Source of the DNA: Allodiplogaster sudhausi
Lineage: Eukaryota > Nematoda > Chromadorea > Rhabditida > Diplogasteridae
Direction: 5' to 3'
Assembly: GCA_945643635.1 (NCBI GenBank)
Contig: CALZFC010000005.1
Coordinates: 896,501-960,500 of the forward strand
Length of the DNA stretch: 64,000 nucleotides
The position numbers were made by a program, and so were the translations under genes. The notes below the pieces were generated by a model. It was given only the letters and a program-made list of their open reading frames with translations, was not told the origin of the DNA and did no database searches. Of the stretch, positions 54,491-64,000 are shown one piece after another. Each line of letters opens with the position of its first letter. The first letter of the stretch is position 1.

Positions 54491-55981
54491 CTTACCCTTT
54501 GTTCTCGATGTTGCTGAATATATTTATAACACTTCCAACAACATCTCTCAAAATTGACATTGAACTAGGAATTTTTTTCAAATCGGTAGCAAACTGTATT
54601 ATTAATTAATGCTATTTTATCAACACATTTATTGTATCTGATTTAAGTCTCGTCTTAATGAGAACGTAGAGTAATATAATAGAGTAATATGTAGAGTAAG
54701 GTGCAACATAGAAATCCGATTTTTATGCTATCGCATATCCTTCGTTTCTAATTCTCCACTCTCCAGCATCAGTGTACCTTTCCATTTCGCTCTTCCTATG
54801 TATCTCTCTCTCCTATCTATTTTTACTCTTCCTCTTCCTATTTTTGTCCGTCCATCCCTTGTGCTGCATACGTACTAACGCTCTTGTTCATAAAAGGTTT
54901 AATGAGTGTAGGAAAAGTTACGGTGCATGAGTTTCTAATAGTCGGATATATCAAGTGGCTGCCTCACCACTTTGTCATAAAAACATATTTACATATGTGG
55001 AATTAAAGCACCGATGGTATGAGTCAAGAAATAAGTATAATATCTGAAAAGATTCGATGCTGTCACAGTATGATATCATACTATAAAATATCAAATGGCA
55101 ACCTCGCCATCTTACTAATAATTAAGAGCTATGCGTGGGTTTGTAACAGATTTCTTCTGGAAGCTTCTATGCTCCTTCTGGGAATCATTCCAGATAATTT
55201 CAAACTGGGACCACGTCTGCCTTGAACATTCCATAAGACCATAGATGGACCAAGTTCGCCCTGGGACATGTAATTTTCCAGAACATTCCCGAAGGGTCCT
55301 TAAACATTCTAGAAGATTCCGGAACGGGCCAACGTCTGTCTCACGGTCCAGGGAACAATCGGCCTGGAAATATTATATTCCGAAATTGTCCAACGTCTCC
55401 CTCGTGGTGGGAATTGACTGTTGCAATCTTCTCTTGTTCCATCTTTCGGAAAAAAAGAACCGTCTTCGACTCTGTGTGTTTCTGAATTCTCAATCTTGTA
55501 CCGCCTTGCGCTGGCCTCTACGGAATCTTCAGAGAATCAAAGTTGCCCGGGGCAAACGTTCAGTACGACTGCCTTTTCGTTGTCCGACACTCTCTCCAGC
55601 TCATGTCTGGCTCCAAGCACCTTTCTACACCACCAGTGTGCTTCCTTCAATAATCGACCTATGCGTGAACTGTGCTTGAGATTCGGCGAACTGGGTACGG
55701 CCCATAGCGTCTCGCTGAAGCGGAACAACGGAAGATCGTTTACGATGGCTTCGGCTGCTCCCATATGTTTTTTCCTTTAGAAAGACGTTTTCGATCGGGT
55801 AGAACTTTCGGAACTCTTGCAACTTCTCAATATTAGTCAAAGTCACTTCAAAAACGTACATTTGCTTTATTTTTTCAAATCTCACAAAGACAGACAAAAT
55901 AAGCCTTTTTCTATACGTTATTAGTTTCCAATCCTTACAAGTGTACGTGCACTTTGGGTGCACAAAAAGCGCATAACTAGT
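54491..55981. other. intergenic, no supported gene
   Basis: A stretch near 55180-55400 repeats GGAACATTCC/TTCC.GGAAC-like and ACGTCT(G/C) motifs, and 55670-55960 resembles 52490-52790. A 144-residue plus-strand frame at 55245-55679 resembles no protein. Confidence 0.45.
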
Positions 55982-57605
55982 TCATGGTTTTCCTGAGGAT
56001 TCGACAACGCGAGTGAGAGAGAGATTACTAGAAACCGTGCTTGACGTCATGCATCTCACTACGTTGCCGCAGGGCATCATCTGAAAATAGAATGGTATAG
56101 CAAAAGGGAAGGATACAAAATTCAGAAGCTCGTGTTGGACCTGGCGGATCCGCTTGCTGCCGAAGAAGAGGAAAACGGCCGGAGAGAAGCAGCGCAGCTC
56201 GCTGACGAACACTGCAGTCGCATAGCGATCCTCGATTGAGAAGGCAGTGTAATTCATCAGCGCTTTCACCAGCTGACAAAAGCGTCAATTATTTATGTCC
56301 ATATATATATTTTGTCATATAAGCACCTAAAAAAACTCAATCATGAACCTTTGCACCATTAAAAAAGTCGTTCTTCACCTCGTCGCTCTACATGAAAGAG
56401 AACGAAGTGATGCATTCTTCAGCCTTGTTTTCGCAGCATAAACCCTTCACTTTCAGATGGGCCCACTTGCCTGATCGATAGAGAATATGATGTCGATGGC
56501 GAAGTGGCCGAGGCCGACGTAAACAAGTCGCCGTTCTGCTTCCGCGAGCCGCGAGCCGCCGCGTCCATTCCTGCGCATCACGAGCAGGGTCCATGTGTAG
56601 AGCTTCGCGTTGGCTACCAGGCACAGCGAGACCAGCAGCCAAGAACACGCGTTCGCCAGGTTCTGCTCGTAGTGAGACCTTACTTTGAAGTATAAGAAAT
56701 TATTTTATGAAATATAAGAAAATATTGTATAAATATTATAAGAAAATATTGTATAAATATGTATGTACATGTGTCAGAGTGAATGGTGGACACGTAAGGA
56801 AGCAAATACGTACGGGGGGCAGATTCGAGTGACCGATTGCAACGTAAAGAGTGGCTCCAATCTTGAATACGGGCACAATTTCCAGCTTACGGAGCATTGC
56901 TGGCCATGACGTAATGAGAGGAAGAAGGCATGAGCCGACCATGGCTGAGAGAAGCATGCGATTTTGAGACTGAAAATGAGATTGTCTATATTCAAAAGCC
57001 TATGTATATGCATACGTATTTTGAATTACGAGAAAGAAAGAAAGATATAAAACCTGCACGCTTGTTCGTGGATATACAACTGCAAGGAATCGGCTTGCCG
57101 CGATTGACGTACTCAAGCAGCACTGGATTCCGGTGATGTAGAATGTTATCCTGTAACAACCATTATGATTATGTATATGAGCATTTCCACTGGATGAGGC
57201 TATTCTGTTGTTCTCCCATAGATCTTCTTAGATAAATTTCAGTCCTTTTTCAATTATTGTCTAATTGCTTAGTAGGGAATTCTACGAACTTGCCAGAGAA
57301 CACCGTTAGTGGAATGTTTCCAAGCACACTCTTGTTGACGAATGGAATAATTGGAATGCGATAAGCAATTATATTCACAGTCACCTTGATTATGTCCTGC
57401 AAGATTTCATGTGTTTTTATGACTATATTGAGAGAGAATGTATGTATATTGCCACAGCGCCATTGAAGACGAAGAGCGTGAAGAAGGTACTGCGGAACTC
57501 GGTCTTCCAGTTGCGGCAGATGACCAGGACTTCTGCAGCATAGAGAAGAAACAACGACGGCAGATAAACACAGGCACAGACGAACCAGACGTCGTTGGGG
57601 TGCAT
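55982..57605 (-). CDS. intact nematode serpentine chemoreceptor 5 (srg-superfamily-like, about 312 aa)
   Basis: Seven exons in frame: 57605-57453 (MHPNDVWFVCACVYLPSLFL), 57396-57290 (AYRIPIIPFVNKSVLGNIPL), 57150-57054 (ITFYITGIQCCLSTSIAAS), 56969-56814 (MVGSCLLPLITSWPAMLRKL), 56665-56471 (LVYVGLGHFAIDIIFSIDQ), 56272-56141 (RYATAVFVSELRCFSP) and 56080-55982 (tail ending VVESSGKP). Two introns need GC donors: after exon 1 (GTG|GCAATA) and after exon 5 (CAG|GCAAGT, the consensus form). The exon 5 acceptor (CTACGAG) is weak. If GC splicing works this gene is fully functional; if not, both junctions fail. It is closest to pseudogene 3. Confidence 0.78.
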
Positions 57606-57777
57606 TCGGAAAAGTTGAGTCTGTTAAAGTATGATGACGGAAATGCTTGATTATCGAATTGCTATATTATATTCAAGATATCATAGGAAGTGATATGCTC
57701 TGCTCGTTAAGATGGTTACGCGAAGATGAAGTATACATGAAAAGATTAAAAAAATTGCGCCGGAAATAAAGATAAAG

Positions 57778-58040
57778 GTTTCACTTCTAATATCTCATAG
57801 TGAAACACTGAAATGAATCGGCCCAAGTGTTACATAAATTTTAATGATGTAAAAGGTTTACTTGCTATTCCGGAACATTGCGTGTGGTCGGGAAGCAGAA
57901 CATGTGCTGACATATTCATGCCGTAAATAAAGTTAACTTTCAGCGACATTTTCTATCAACGATGAAGGATAAATGATTTTTGTCTTTTTAATGTTGGAAA
58001 GACGCATATAAATGCAGTGGTTTATCACAAGGCAATAAAT
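57778..58040 (+). repeat. receptor-associated dispersed block, copy d
   Basis: Same order of blocks as copy b (TAATATCTCATAGTGAAACA, CTGAAATGAATCGGCCCAAG, TTTACTTGCTATTCCGGAAC, TTTCTATCAACGATGAAGGA), starting about 170 bp upstream of receptor 5. Confidence 0.75.
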
Positions 58041-58979
58041 AATGAGCAGAGCAGATAAATTGTGGTCTACTTTTGAAAATAACATAAAGATTAAATGCAG
58101 GGTCAGTGCATTATCACGAATTCGTTCCTACGGAGCACGAAGTTCAAAGGGGATGACTCTTATATTAGTACTTTATGTTCATTAAGAAATATCATTATTT
58201 GTTTCTCCACTTCATCTCCCTCTTCTATTTTTCGTATTATAAAAGTGCAAGTAGTGAATAATGATGGAAAATGTGTTTATATTATGTACATGGCTTGAAA
58301 CGCTCTGCTCTTGTGAACAAACAGTTCGATTCACAATGCTCGATTAAAACTAACCAATATTCTCTTATTGAGAAGAAACCTATTTTTCTAGACAAATGTC
58401 GTTTCTGCAACATCATTTACTTAAATTATCGTTATTACAGAACCAGTTACATCATAAAATGGTGACAATTTTAAATGATTTGGTATTACAAAGTTTTGAA
58501 ATGCATATATTATTAAAACTAACACATTTTGGCTGAAATACATATGTATGTATGTAAGAGAGTGAGCGAATGACAGAGCGACTGATATGAGGGGTGAGCG
58601 ACTTCCCGAAGGGTGGGCAAGACCCCATCAGCACGACAGCAGAGTGCTGTCGCTACACACCGAAAGGGTGGAGGGAAAGTATTCAGGGTCACCAACGACG
58701 AAGGTAAGAATATTTGCAGAGATAAACAATAACATTAAAATGCTCAAATGTATATACAGTGAATGAGCACACACATAGAACAAAAGGGCGAGAGAGAATA
58801 TGATTTCGAGAGATGCGATTACAATGGTCAATAAACTCAAATATATTAATGGTAAGTTGAGTTTCGTGCTCATGTAAGGCATTGACAAGTATTTTCACTT
58901 GGTAGTGGTTGTTGTTACAGTTTGAAGATCTTGTCTTTTACACCAGTAGAGCGCACCCTGGAATTGACCGTACCTATAG
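58041..58979. other. intergenic, no supported gene
   Basis: AT-rich. A short GC-richer island at 58555-58690 includes a hairpin CGACAGCA-GAG-TGCTGTCG (58634-58652). No RNA gene was recognised. Confidence 0.4.
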
Positions 58980-58981
58980 TA

Positions 58982-60515
58982 CCGCCAAAAAGTCTATGAA
59001 CTTTTGGTTTTTTATTCATAATTTCCTTCAAACTGTATGAAATTTAATGAAATTTTCAGAGTTGCTTCTTTGTTATAATAGATCTTCAGTAGTAGAATGT
59101 TGGTTTCATTGATCCACTATAGAGCGAAATAAAAATCAATAACTCAAATTACCCTGGTTGCACATTTAGGCGTACTGGACAAAATGGATTATTTCTTGAT
59201 TTTCGGCTAATTTTTTTTATTGGATAAATGGTTGAGATGTATTCTAGAACATCTCTGCGATAACTTTTTGGTCTAGTCGCTACTTATTCACGTGTTTTTA
59301 CATGTGGTCAGCCCCCAGTACCCGATCCATGCCGGCCTGAGACGCAGAAGGTTCAGGAGGATAAAGTCGATCTTTTACTGCAATATCTATAGTAATAATG
59401 ATGTCCATATACTCGGAGGTGATCATTGAACTAATTCAGACGGTTACTCGATCTGTGGAAATAAGATGCTAACTATTTATTCACACTTTGGATACGGCGG
59501 TCAACTTGTGTCCGATGTGCTAACGTGCTAAAACAGATCTTCTGCAGGAGTCCGTATTGCAAAAACGTTTTTACCTATCTATAACGATAGTTAATAGGCT
59601 TTTCCACGTTCGGAATCCCTACTTCATCCCTGGCTTCATGAGGCCACCAGGACAATAGATCGTTTGACGGCACCCTGGCACAGAGTTGTACGGTGTGCTT
59701 GACAGCTGTGTGTTTTAAAACAATTACAACATTAAACTGGCTAAGTGGTATTAAAACTATTGCAAAACACTCTGCTGTATAGAATAAAGTGATTTTTGAC
59801 TCGATCTAAAAAATTTCGGGTTTATTTTCCAGCCTTATATAACACCGGGCTACAGTGTGCCTTGAGTAAATTCAAACGATCTACTTTATCTGGTGGCCTC
59901 ATAAAGTCAGGCAAGAAATAATGCAAAAGAACATGTTTTTGAAAATCAGACTCTCGCGTAGCATCACTTTAAGTTGGTCCGGCGGGCGAAAGTTGGCCAA
60001 CGTGGCCATCGCGTGCTCAAACAGTTAGAATGTAATTTGCGCATCCCTAGTAACTATGTGAATAAGTTCGATCATGCTCTGCGAACATATGGACATCGTG
60101 ATTAATATATATATTGCAGTAAAAGATCGACTTTATCCTCCTGAACTTTCTGCATCTCAGGCCGCCTGCATGGATCGGGCACTGGGGGCTGACCACATGT
60201 AAAAACATGTGATTAAGTAGCGACTAGACCAAAACGTTATCGCAGAGATGTTCTAGAACACATCACAACCATTTATCCAATAAAAAAACTAGCAGAATAT
60301 CAAGAAATAATCCATTTTGTCCAGCACGCCTAAATGTGCAACCCGGGTAATTTGAGTTATTGATTTTTATTTCGCTCTGTAGTGGATCAATGAGACCAAT
60401 ATTCTACTACTGATTCTATTATTACAAAGAAGCAACTCTGAAAACTTCATTAAATTTCATACAGTTTGAAGGAAATTATGAATGAAAAACCAAAAGTTCA
60501 TAAACTTTTTGGCGG
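58982..60515. mobile_element. non-autonomous TIR DNA transposon with TA target duplication
   Basis: Terminal inverted repeats of about 410 bp (58982-59400 and 60105-60515) start CCGCCAAAAAGT and end ACTTTTTGGCGG. Each is bordered outside by TA (58980-58981, 60516-60517). The arms match closely (for example CAAGAAATAATCCATTTTGT and CTGCGATAACTTTTTGGTCT). The 700-bp centre has no ORF of note. A TA target and long TIRs fit a Tc1/mariner-type miniature derivative, but the terminus is not a standard one I recognise. A relic arm of the same family lies at 7862-8290. Confidence 0.85.
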
Positions 60516-60589
60516 TACGTGTATTAGTCGACATACTTATACGTATTTCTTTCTAGAATACTAATTTTATCATAGTGCAAACCTTTCGA

Positions 60590-61262
60590 ACTCGTTGGCC
60601 GAGAAGGAGAGCGGGTGAGAAGCCGCGGAGTTCGTTCACGAGCACCGTCGTTGCGTATCGATCGGCTAGGCTGAAGGACGATACTGGGAGTAGCAACTTG
60701 AGCAACTGAAATAAAGTCGTTGGCGCTACTGGAACTTCCATATATTAGTTAAATATATAATTTCCCGCCTGGTCGATCGAGTAAATAAAATCGACGACTA
60801 ATTGCCCGATGCCTAGGTAGAAGAGACGACGTTCTGTTTTTTTCTTTGCTTCCTGCCGCGACTCGTCTCCCTCTGTCGAGTTTGCTTACCGTGCGCTTTG
60901 TCAGCACATTTACTACCACAGTAACGAATATGCACACGGCTACGCGAAAAGAGACAGCCACTTACTGTTCACTAAAAACGGGAGAAACAATTTGCAGCAA
61001 TAAATTTGCTGATTGCATTACAATTTACTTATCTTATTGTTAGCTAAAATCAAATTTTTCGAAATCCAAAGACGGCACGAACATATGGAAAGGGAGCACG
61101 TTGGCCAGTTATGTTATGATTCCGGGGCTCTCCGTAGATTCGTAATATGTGAAACGCATGAGGAGTGATGGCCACGATGTTGTCATTGGCAACAGACATG
61201 AAGCGACAATGGAAAGTATCGCTGCTTGGTGGTGCATCTGCGAAAGCAATCGAGTCAATCAT
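60590..61262 (-). pseudogene. diverged serpentine receptor pseudogene 6
   Basis: Three exon-like parts remain on the minus strand. A TM3-like segment near 61230-61120 reads FMSVANDNIVAITPHAF. A TM5-TM6 segment at about 60961-60773 reads VAVCIFVTVVVNVLTKRTV, then changes frame to EAKKKTERRLFYLGIGQLVV and ends in SIDQ before GCGGGA. A TM7 exon at 60711-60591 reads ADRYATTVLVNELRGFSPAL. Exons 1, 2 and 4 were not found. The intervening DNA upstream is the TIR transposon and unrelated sequence. Confidence 0.65.
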
Positions 61263-61290
61263 ATTACTTTATTCATACACACAGAAAACA

Positions 61291-61404
61291 ATTTTGTAGT
61301 TTTGGCCGCGGGCCGAAAAAGGTCAAGGACATTTTGTAGTTTTGGCGCTTTTGGCGCGACCAAAACTACAAAATGGGGTATCGAGGACATTTTGTAGTTT
61401 TGCG
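61291..61404. repeat. TTTTGTAGTTTTGG repeats with hairpin
   Basis: The motif ATTTTGTAGTTTTG occurs three times (61291, 61329, 61387), and its reverse complement CCAAAACTACAAAATG occurs once. A 16-bp stem with a 14-base loop forms at 61330-61375. Confidence 0.85.
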
Positions 61405-61776
61405 CACCATGACATGCAGCGTGTTTTCCACGCAAAAAAATGCATTTTGCAACACATATACCTCAATATCTTTGCCATTGTTTGTTTCTTTGGCTTTCTT
61501 TTCATTTGCCTGAGTCATCTGCATTAATATGCTCAAAAAATGGCTGGGTTTTCTCACTATTATCCCCTGCTCCCTCTGTTCTTCTCTGTCTTTCTGAAAG
61601 AATAGACATGCGACAGCTCAGATGTTGAGAGAATTATGTATTTATGTTCTCTGATCATTTATCTTCGATGATATGTATGTTTTAATGCGGCAAGGTAAAT
61701 GAGGTAATGTTAAAGAAATTGCATTTCTAAAGAGTTATTCGCAAAGTTGAAGTGAGAAAACAATTGGTGAGTGTAA

Positions 61777-62448
61777 TTAGCAGACTGGCCAGTGACGAAT
61801 TGGCACTAGTAACGTATTCTCATCATAGTACGCGTCCAATGTGTGAGTGTTGACAAGACATTCGAAGTCAATCAGATCAAAAGATGATGGCACAATCTGA
61901 ACATCGTAACAATCAATGTCATCGCGCCACGACAGGGTTTCGCATTTCTTCACAACAATGCGCCATTCATTGTCAATACAACAGAAGAACGAGACCTGAG
62001 CAAATGTTGGCAGAGAGCCATGAGTCATTGAAGCAAGTAACATGTCATTCTCATTGTAAGACATTCCACAATACGACATACGGGAGCACAATTGCGTGGC
62101 GTGCTCGCACTTCAGGGCAACAACAACTTTCACCAAGGGAGAATCAAATGGAAGTTGGTTCAAATCAACCGGAAGAGTGCAAGGAGAAGCAGCGGCAGAG
62201 AATTTGGTACGCTGGTTTGCCAAATGCATTTGCAAGTGCTGAATGACGCTAAATGGAATGTTGCGATAATTCTTGCTCGTATAGGACAGAGTCTTAACGG
62301 TGGCATTCACTTGCTCGAAATCCATCGTCCATGACAGAATTGGAGGGCCGTTATCACGCACAAACTGTGGGTAATGCAGAAGGTGGTGGCATATCACGGT
62401 TACAGACACGGCATCATCAATGGAAAGAGAAGCCTTAAGAGAGACCAT
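61777..62448 (-). CDS. intact single-exon ORF, 223 aa, possibly transposon-derived
   Basis: An uninterrupted ORF with ordinary composition, from MVSLKASLSIDDAVSVTVIC to RHWPVC at a stop at 61777. There is no signal peptide or membrane helix. Cysteines are frequent (CEHATQLCSRMSYCG, FFCCIDNEW). The second half alternates hydrophobic beta-like stretches (LPTFAQVSFFCCIDNEWRI, TLDAYYDENTLLVPIRHWPV). This pattern resembles C-terminal domains of transposon-associated animal proteins that end in a line like YFIVL.H.V, but I cannot name the family. It lies in antisense just upstream of the MSP exons and could be inside an intron of that gene. Confidence 0.5.
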   Translation of the reverse strand: MVSLKASLSIDDAVSVTVICHHLLHYPQFVRDNGPPILSWTMDFEQVNATVKTLSYTSKNYRNIPFSVIQHLQMHLANQRTKFSAAASPCTLPVDLNQLPFDSPLVKVVVALKCEHATQLCSRMSYCGMSYNENDMLLASMTHGSLPTFAQVSFFCCIDNEWRIVVKKCETLSWRDDIDCYDVQIVPSSFDLIDFECLVNTHTLDAYYDENTLLVPIRHWPVC

Positions 62449-62681
62449 GTATTCATGAATGGCACCTTAAAGGCCAACAATATCATCATTCCTGAACTGG
62501 GGCTGCATGAGATACAGAAGAACACGAGACAGACACAGGAAAGTCTTCCATTCTTGCGCTGAAATGTCAATACTGCGGTAGAGGGCGAATGGCAACAATC
62601 TCATTCTTCAGTTCCCATATCTGAATTTTGAATCCACCATTCCCTGTTAGGAAACATTTTAGTAATTGTTTCTAATTTCAG

Positions 62682-63044
62682 GTGGTCAACACCTCTGCGC
62701 GCCGCATTGGATGGGCCTTCAAGACCACGAACATGAAGCGTCTCGGCGTCGACCCGGCCAGCGGCGTCCTCGATCCCAAGGAGCCCGTCCTCGTTGCTGT
62801 CTCCTGCGACGCCTTCGCCTATGGACAGGTATGGTTTTGTCGAAAACAAAAACTTAAAAATATTTTCAAAATTAAAACTTAAAATATAATTTACAGTGAT
62901 TTGCAGGAAGACACCAACAACGACCGCATCACCATCGAGTGGACTAACACCCCGGACGGTGCCGCCAAGCAGTTGCGCCGCGAGTGGTTCCAGGGCGACG
63001 GCATGGTCTGCCGCAAGAACCTCCCCATCGAGTACAATCCCTGA
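62682..63044 (+). CDS. msp: major sperm protein (MSP), C-terminal 94 residues
   Basis: Exon 62682-62828 (TTTCAG acceptor; [20 protein letters not shown], then [20 protein letters not shown] and SCDAFAYGQ) joins exon 62907-63044 ([20 protein letters not shown] through LPIEYNP and stop). It matches nematode MSP almost residue for residue. MSP is the cytoskeletal protein that drives crawling of amoeboid sperm and is also a secreted oocyte-maturation signal. The full protein is 127 residues, so exactly the first 33 residues are missing here; no matching exon was found in the 1.2 kb upstream. RRKN is changed to CRKN near the end. An AATAAA signal at 63071 is 26 bp after the stop. It is either a gene with a distant first exon or a 5'-truncated copy. 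Confidence 0.92.
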
Positions 63045-63830
63045 AGCTCCCCTTTCCACCGTATCGTAAGAATAAAGAATGCTAATTCCCAACTTGTGAT
63101 CACTAAGAGAGTAGTTCTCTGATCTGAAAAGAGGATTTGAATTTGAGTGAGTGTTATAAGGAGGGCAAACGATAGAGTACAAAAGCTTCATTTTAACGTA
63201 GTGCACTTGTAAGAGCAAGTTTAAACTGTGACTCGTTATATCGGAGTTGCCAATCGAACAGAAGGCCTAATAAGGCCATTTGGGTGATTTCTTTCTGTTC
63301 GATTATTAGACATGAAAGTGACGAGAACACTTGAAGGGTTTTCGTTAAAGGGATTTCTAAAGCGGACCGAACATAGTACTGTTTAAATATCAAATTGTCC
63401 TGAATTGTTTGACAGGCGAAGTATTCACAAAGATCATTACAGTATCGGATGAATTACTAGTTTGTTTACCTAATTAAATGGAACATTATTCTGAAAACAC
63501 GAATCATCTTCAAATCGACGAATACAACATTTAAAAAATAATAAAATTTACATTAGAACTTCTACATGTTTCCTTATGCAAGGTCATCATTTAGATTTAT
63601 TGTTTTAAAAAGTCGAATATGAAAGTTAGTACTATGCAAATTTATTCAACGAAACCATAGAGAACAGTAGTAGAAGTATCCTGAACTTGTGCTGTGGGTC
63701 CATTGAGGGCCCCAAAGGATTTAATAGTAAGAGTCCCAAACGCATCCTTAAAGTTAGTTAAATTTGGACCCTAATTAGGTATTTGTTAACTGCCAAGGGG
63801 TATTGAACAACTTTTATAATTAGTCTTCAG
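63045..63830. other. intergenic, no supported gene
   Basis: AT-rich, with the MSP 3' end on the left. Confidence 0.5.
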
Positions 63831-64000
63831 GCTCTAAGAGCACTCCAGAAGGCTCTGTCTGGTCTTTTGAAGTCCCTGGAAAACAGGTGGGACACGAAAG
63901 TTGAGCATATCTCAACCCCAATTAATGTTCCTCCAGACTGCCTCACCAAACGAGAAGACGTCGGTCTTCTGCGAGTACATCGCAGTCTTGATCGTCTCGG
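63831..64000 (+). CDS. coding exon running off the window, possibly tektin-like
   Basis: After a GTCTTCAG acceptor the plus strand is open to the end of the window: ALRALQKALSGLLKSLENRW, then INVPPDCLTKREDVGLLRVH. It is helical and charged. CL..RE...G...VH recalls the CL..RE.R.GID.VHD motif of tektins, filament proteins of cilia and centrioles, but the match is short and could be chance. No start, stop or second exon is visible. Confidence 0.4.

Noticed and set aside
55245..55679. 144-codon plus-strand ORF as a gene
   Set aside because: It lies in a repeat-rich flank shared with 52.5-52.8 kb, has no splice support, and its composition follows the repeats.
58555..58690. RNA gene (tRNA or snRNA) in a GC-richer island
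   Set aside because: Only an 8-bp hairpin is present; no cloverleaf, A/B boxes or Sm site could be made out.
61884..62246. Plus-strand 120-residue ORF opposite the 223-residue ORF
   Set aside because: The minus-strand frame is longer, starts and stops cleanly and has ordinary protein composition; the plus frame is its shadow.
62601..63218. 205-residue minus-strand ORF over the MSP exons
   Set aside because: Antisense shadow of a strongly conserved MSP sequence.

Overview
The window is nuclear DNA from a nematode. The evidence is a major sperm protein (MSP) exon pair at 62.7-63.0 kb, a cluster of nematode-type seven-transmembrane chemoreceptor genes at 43-61 kb, small introns with (T)TTCAG acceptors, and Ty3/Gypsy, Helitron and other LTR elements between multi-exon genes. 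Species and clade cannot be read from the sequence. Exon models below were built by eye from splice signals and paralog comparison, with no transcripts or database search.

Layout. 1-2 kb: partial LTR element on the minus strand. 2.0-4.05 kb: minus-strand multi-pass membrane protein of unknown family. 4-9.4 kb: no confident gene, many (GA)n/(CT)n tracts and one transposon-arm relic. 9.4-13.3 kb: large minus-strand gene of unknown family with an internal duplication of about 250 residues. 13.5-13.8 kb: 37-bp minisatellite. 13.8-14.5 kb: minus-strand membrane-protein exons. 14.9-19.3 kb: complete young LTR element with gag-like but no pol sequence. 20.3-21.05 kb: Helitron/PIF1 helicase remnant, next to (probably interrupted by) a Ty3/Gypsy element at 21.07-26.54 kb with 98% identical LTRs and a damaged pol. 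27.9-31.4 kb: minus-strand 11-exon gene of unknown function. 33.25-36.44 and 36.79-39.63 kb: tandem paralogs of the V-ATPase accessory subunit Ac45 (ATP6AP1/vha-19 type). 41.4-41.9 kb: small two-exon secreted precursor that looks like a neuropeptide gene. 43.2-61.3 kb: six receptor genes or pseudogenes plus two single-exon fossils, mixed with repeats. 58.98-60.5 kb: non-autonomous TIR transposon. 61.8-62.4 kb: intact single-exon ORF. 62.7-63.0 kb: MSP exons. 63.83 kb to the end: a coding exon that runs off the window.

Most notable observations. (1) Non-canonical GC-AG introns recur: four candidates in the Ac45 pair and one conserved intron (plus a second in one gene) in the receptors, each forced by reading frame or paralog alignment. 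(2) The two-repeat putative neuropeptide precursor. (3) A 340-bp foldback array of about 16 copies of a GGCGTCCC/GGGACGCC motif just upstream of a receptor gene. (4) The receptor cluster shows birth and death: two intact copies, one nearly intact, three broken, two fossil exons. (5) The two LTR elements are recent by LTR identity yet coding-defective.
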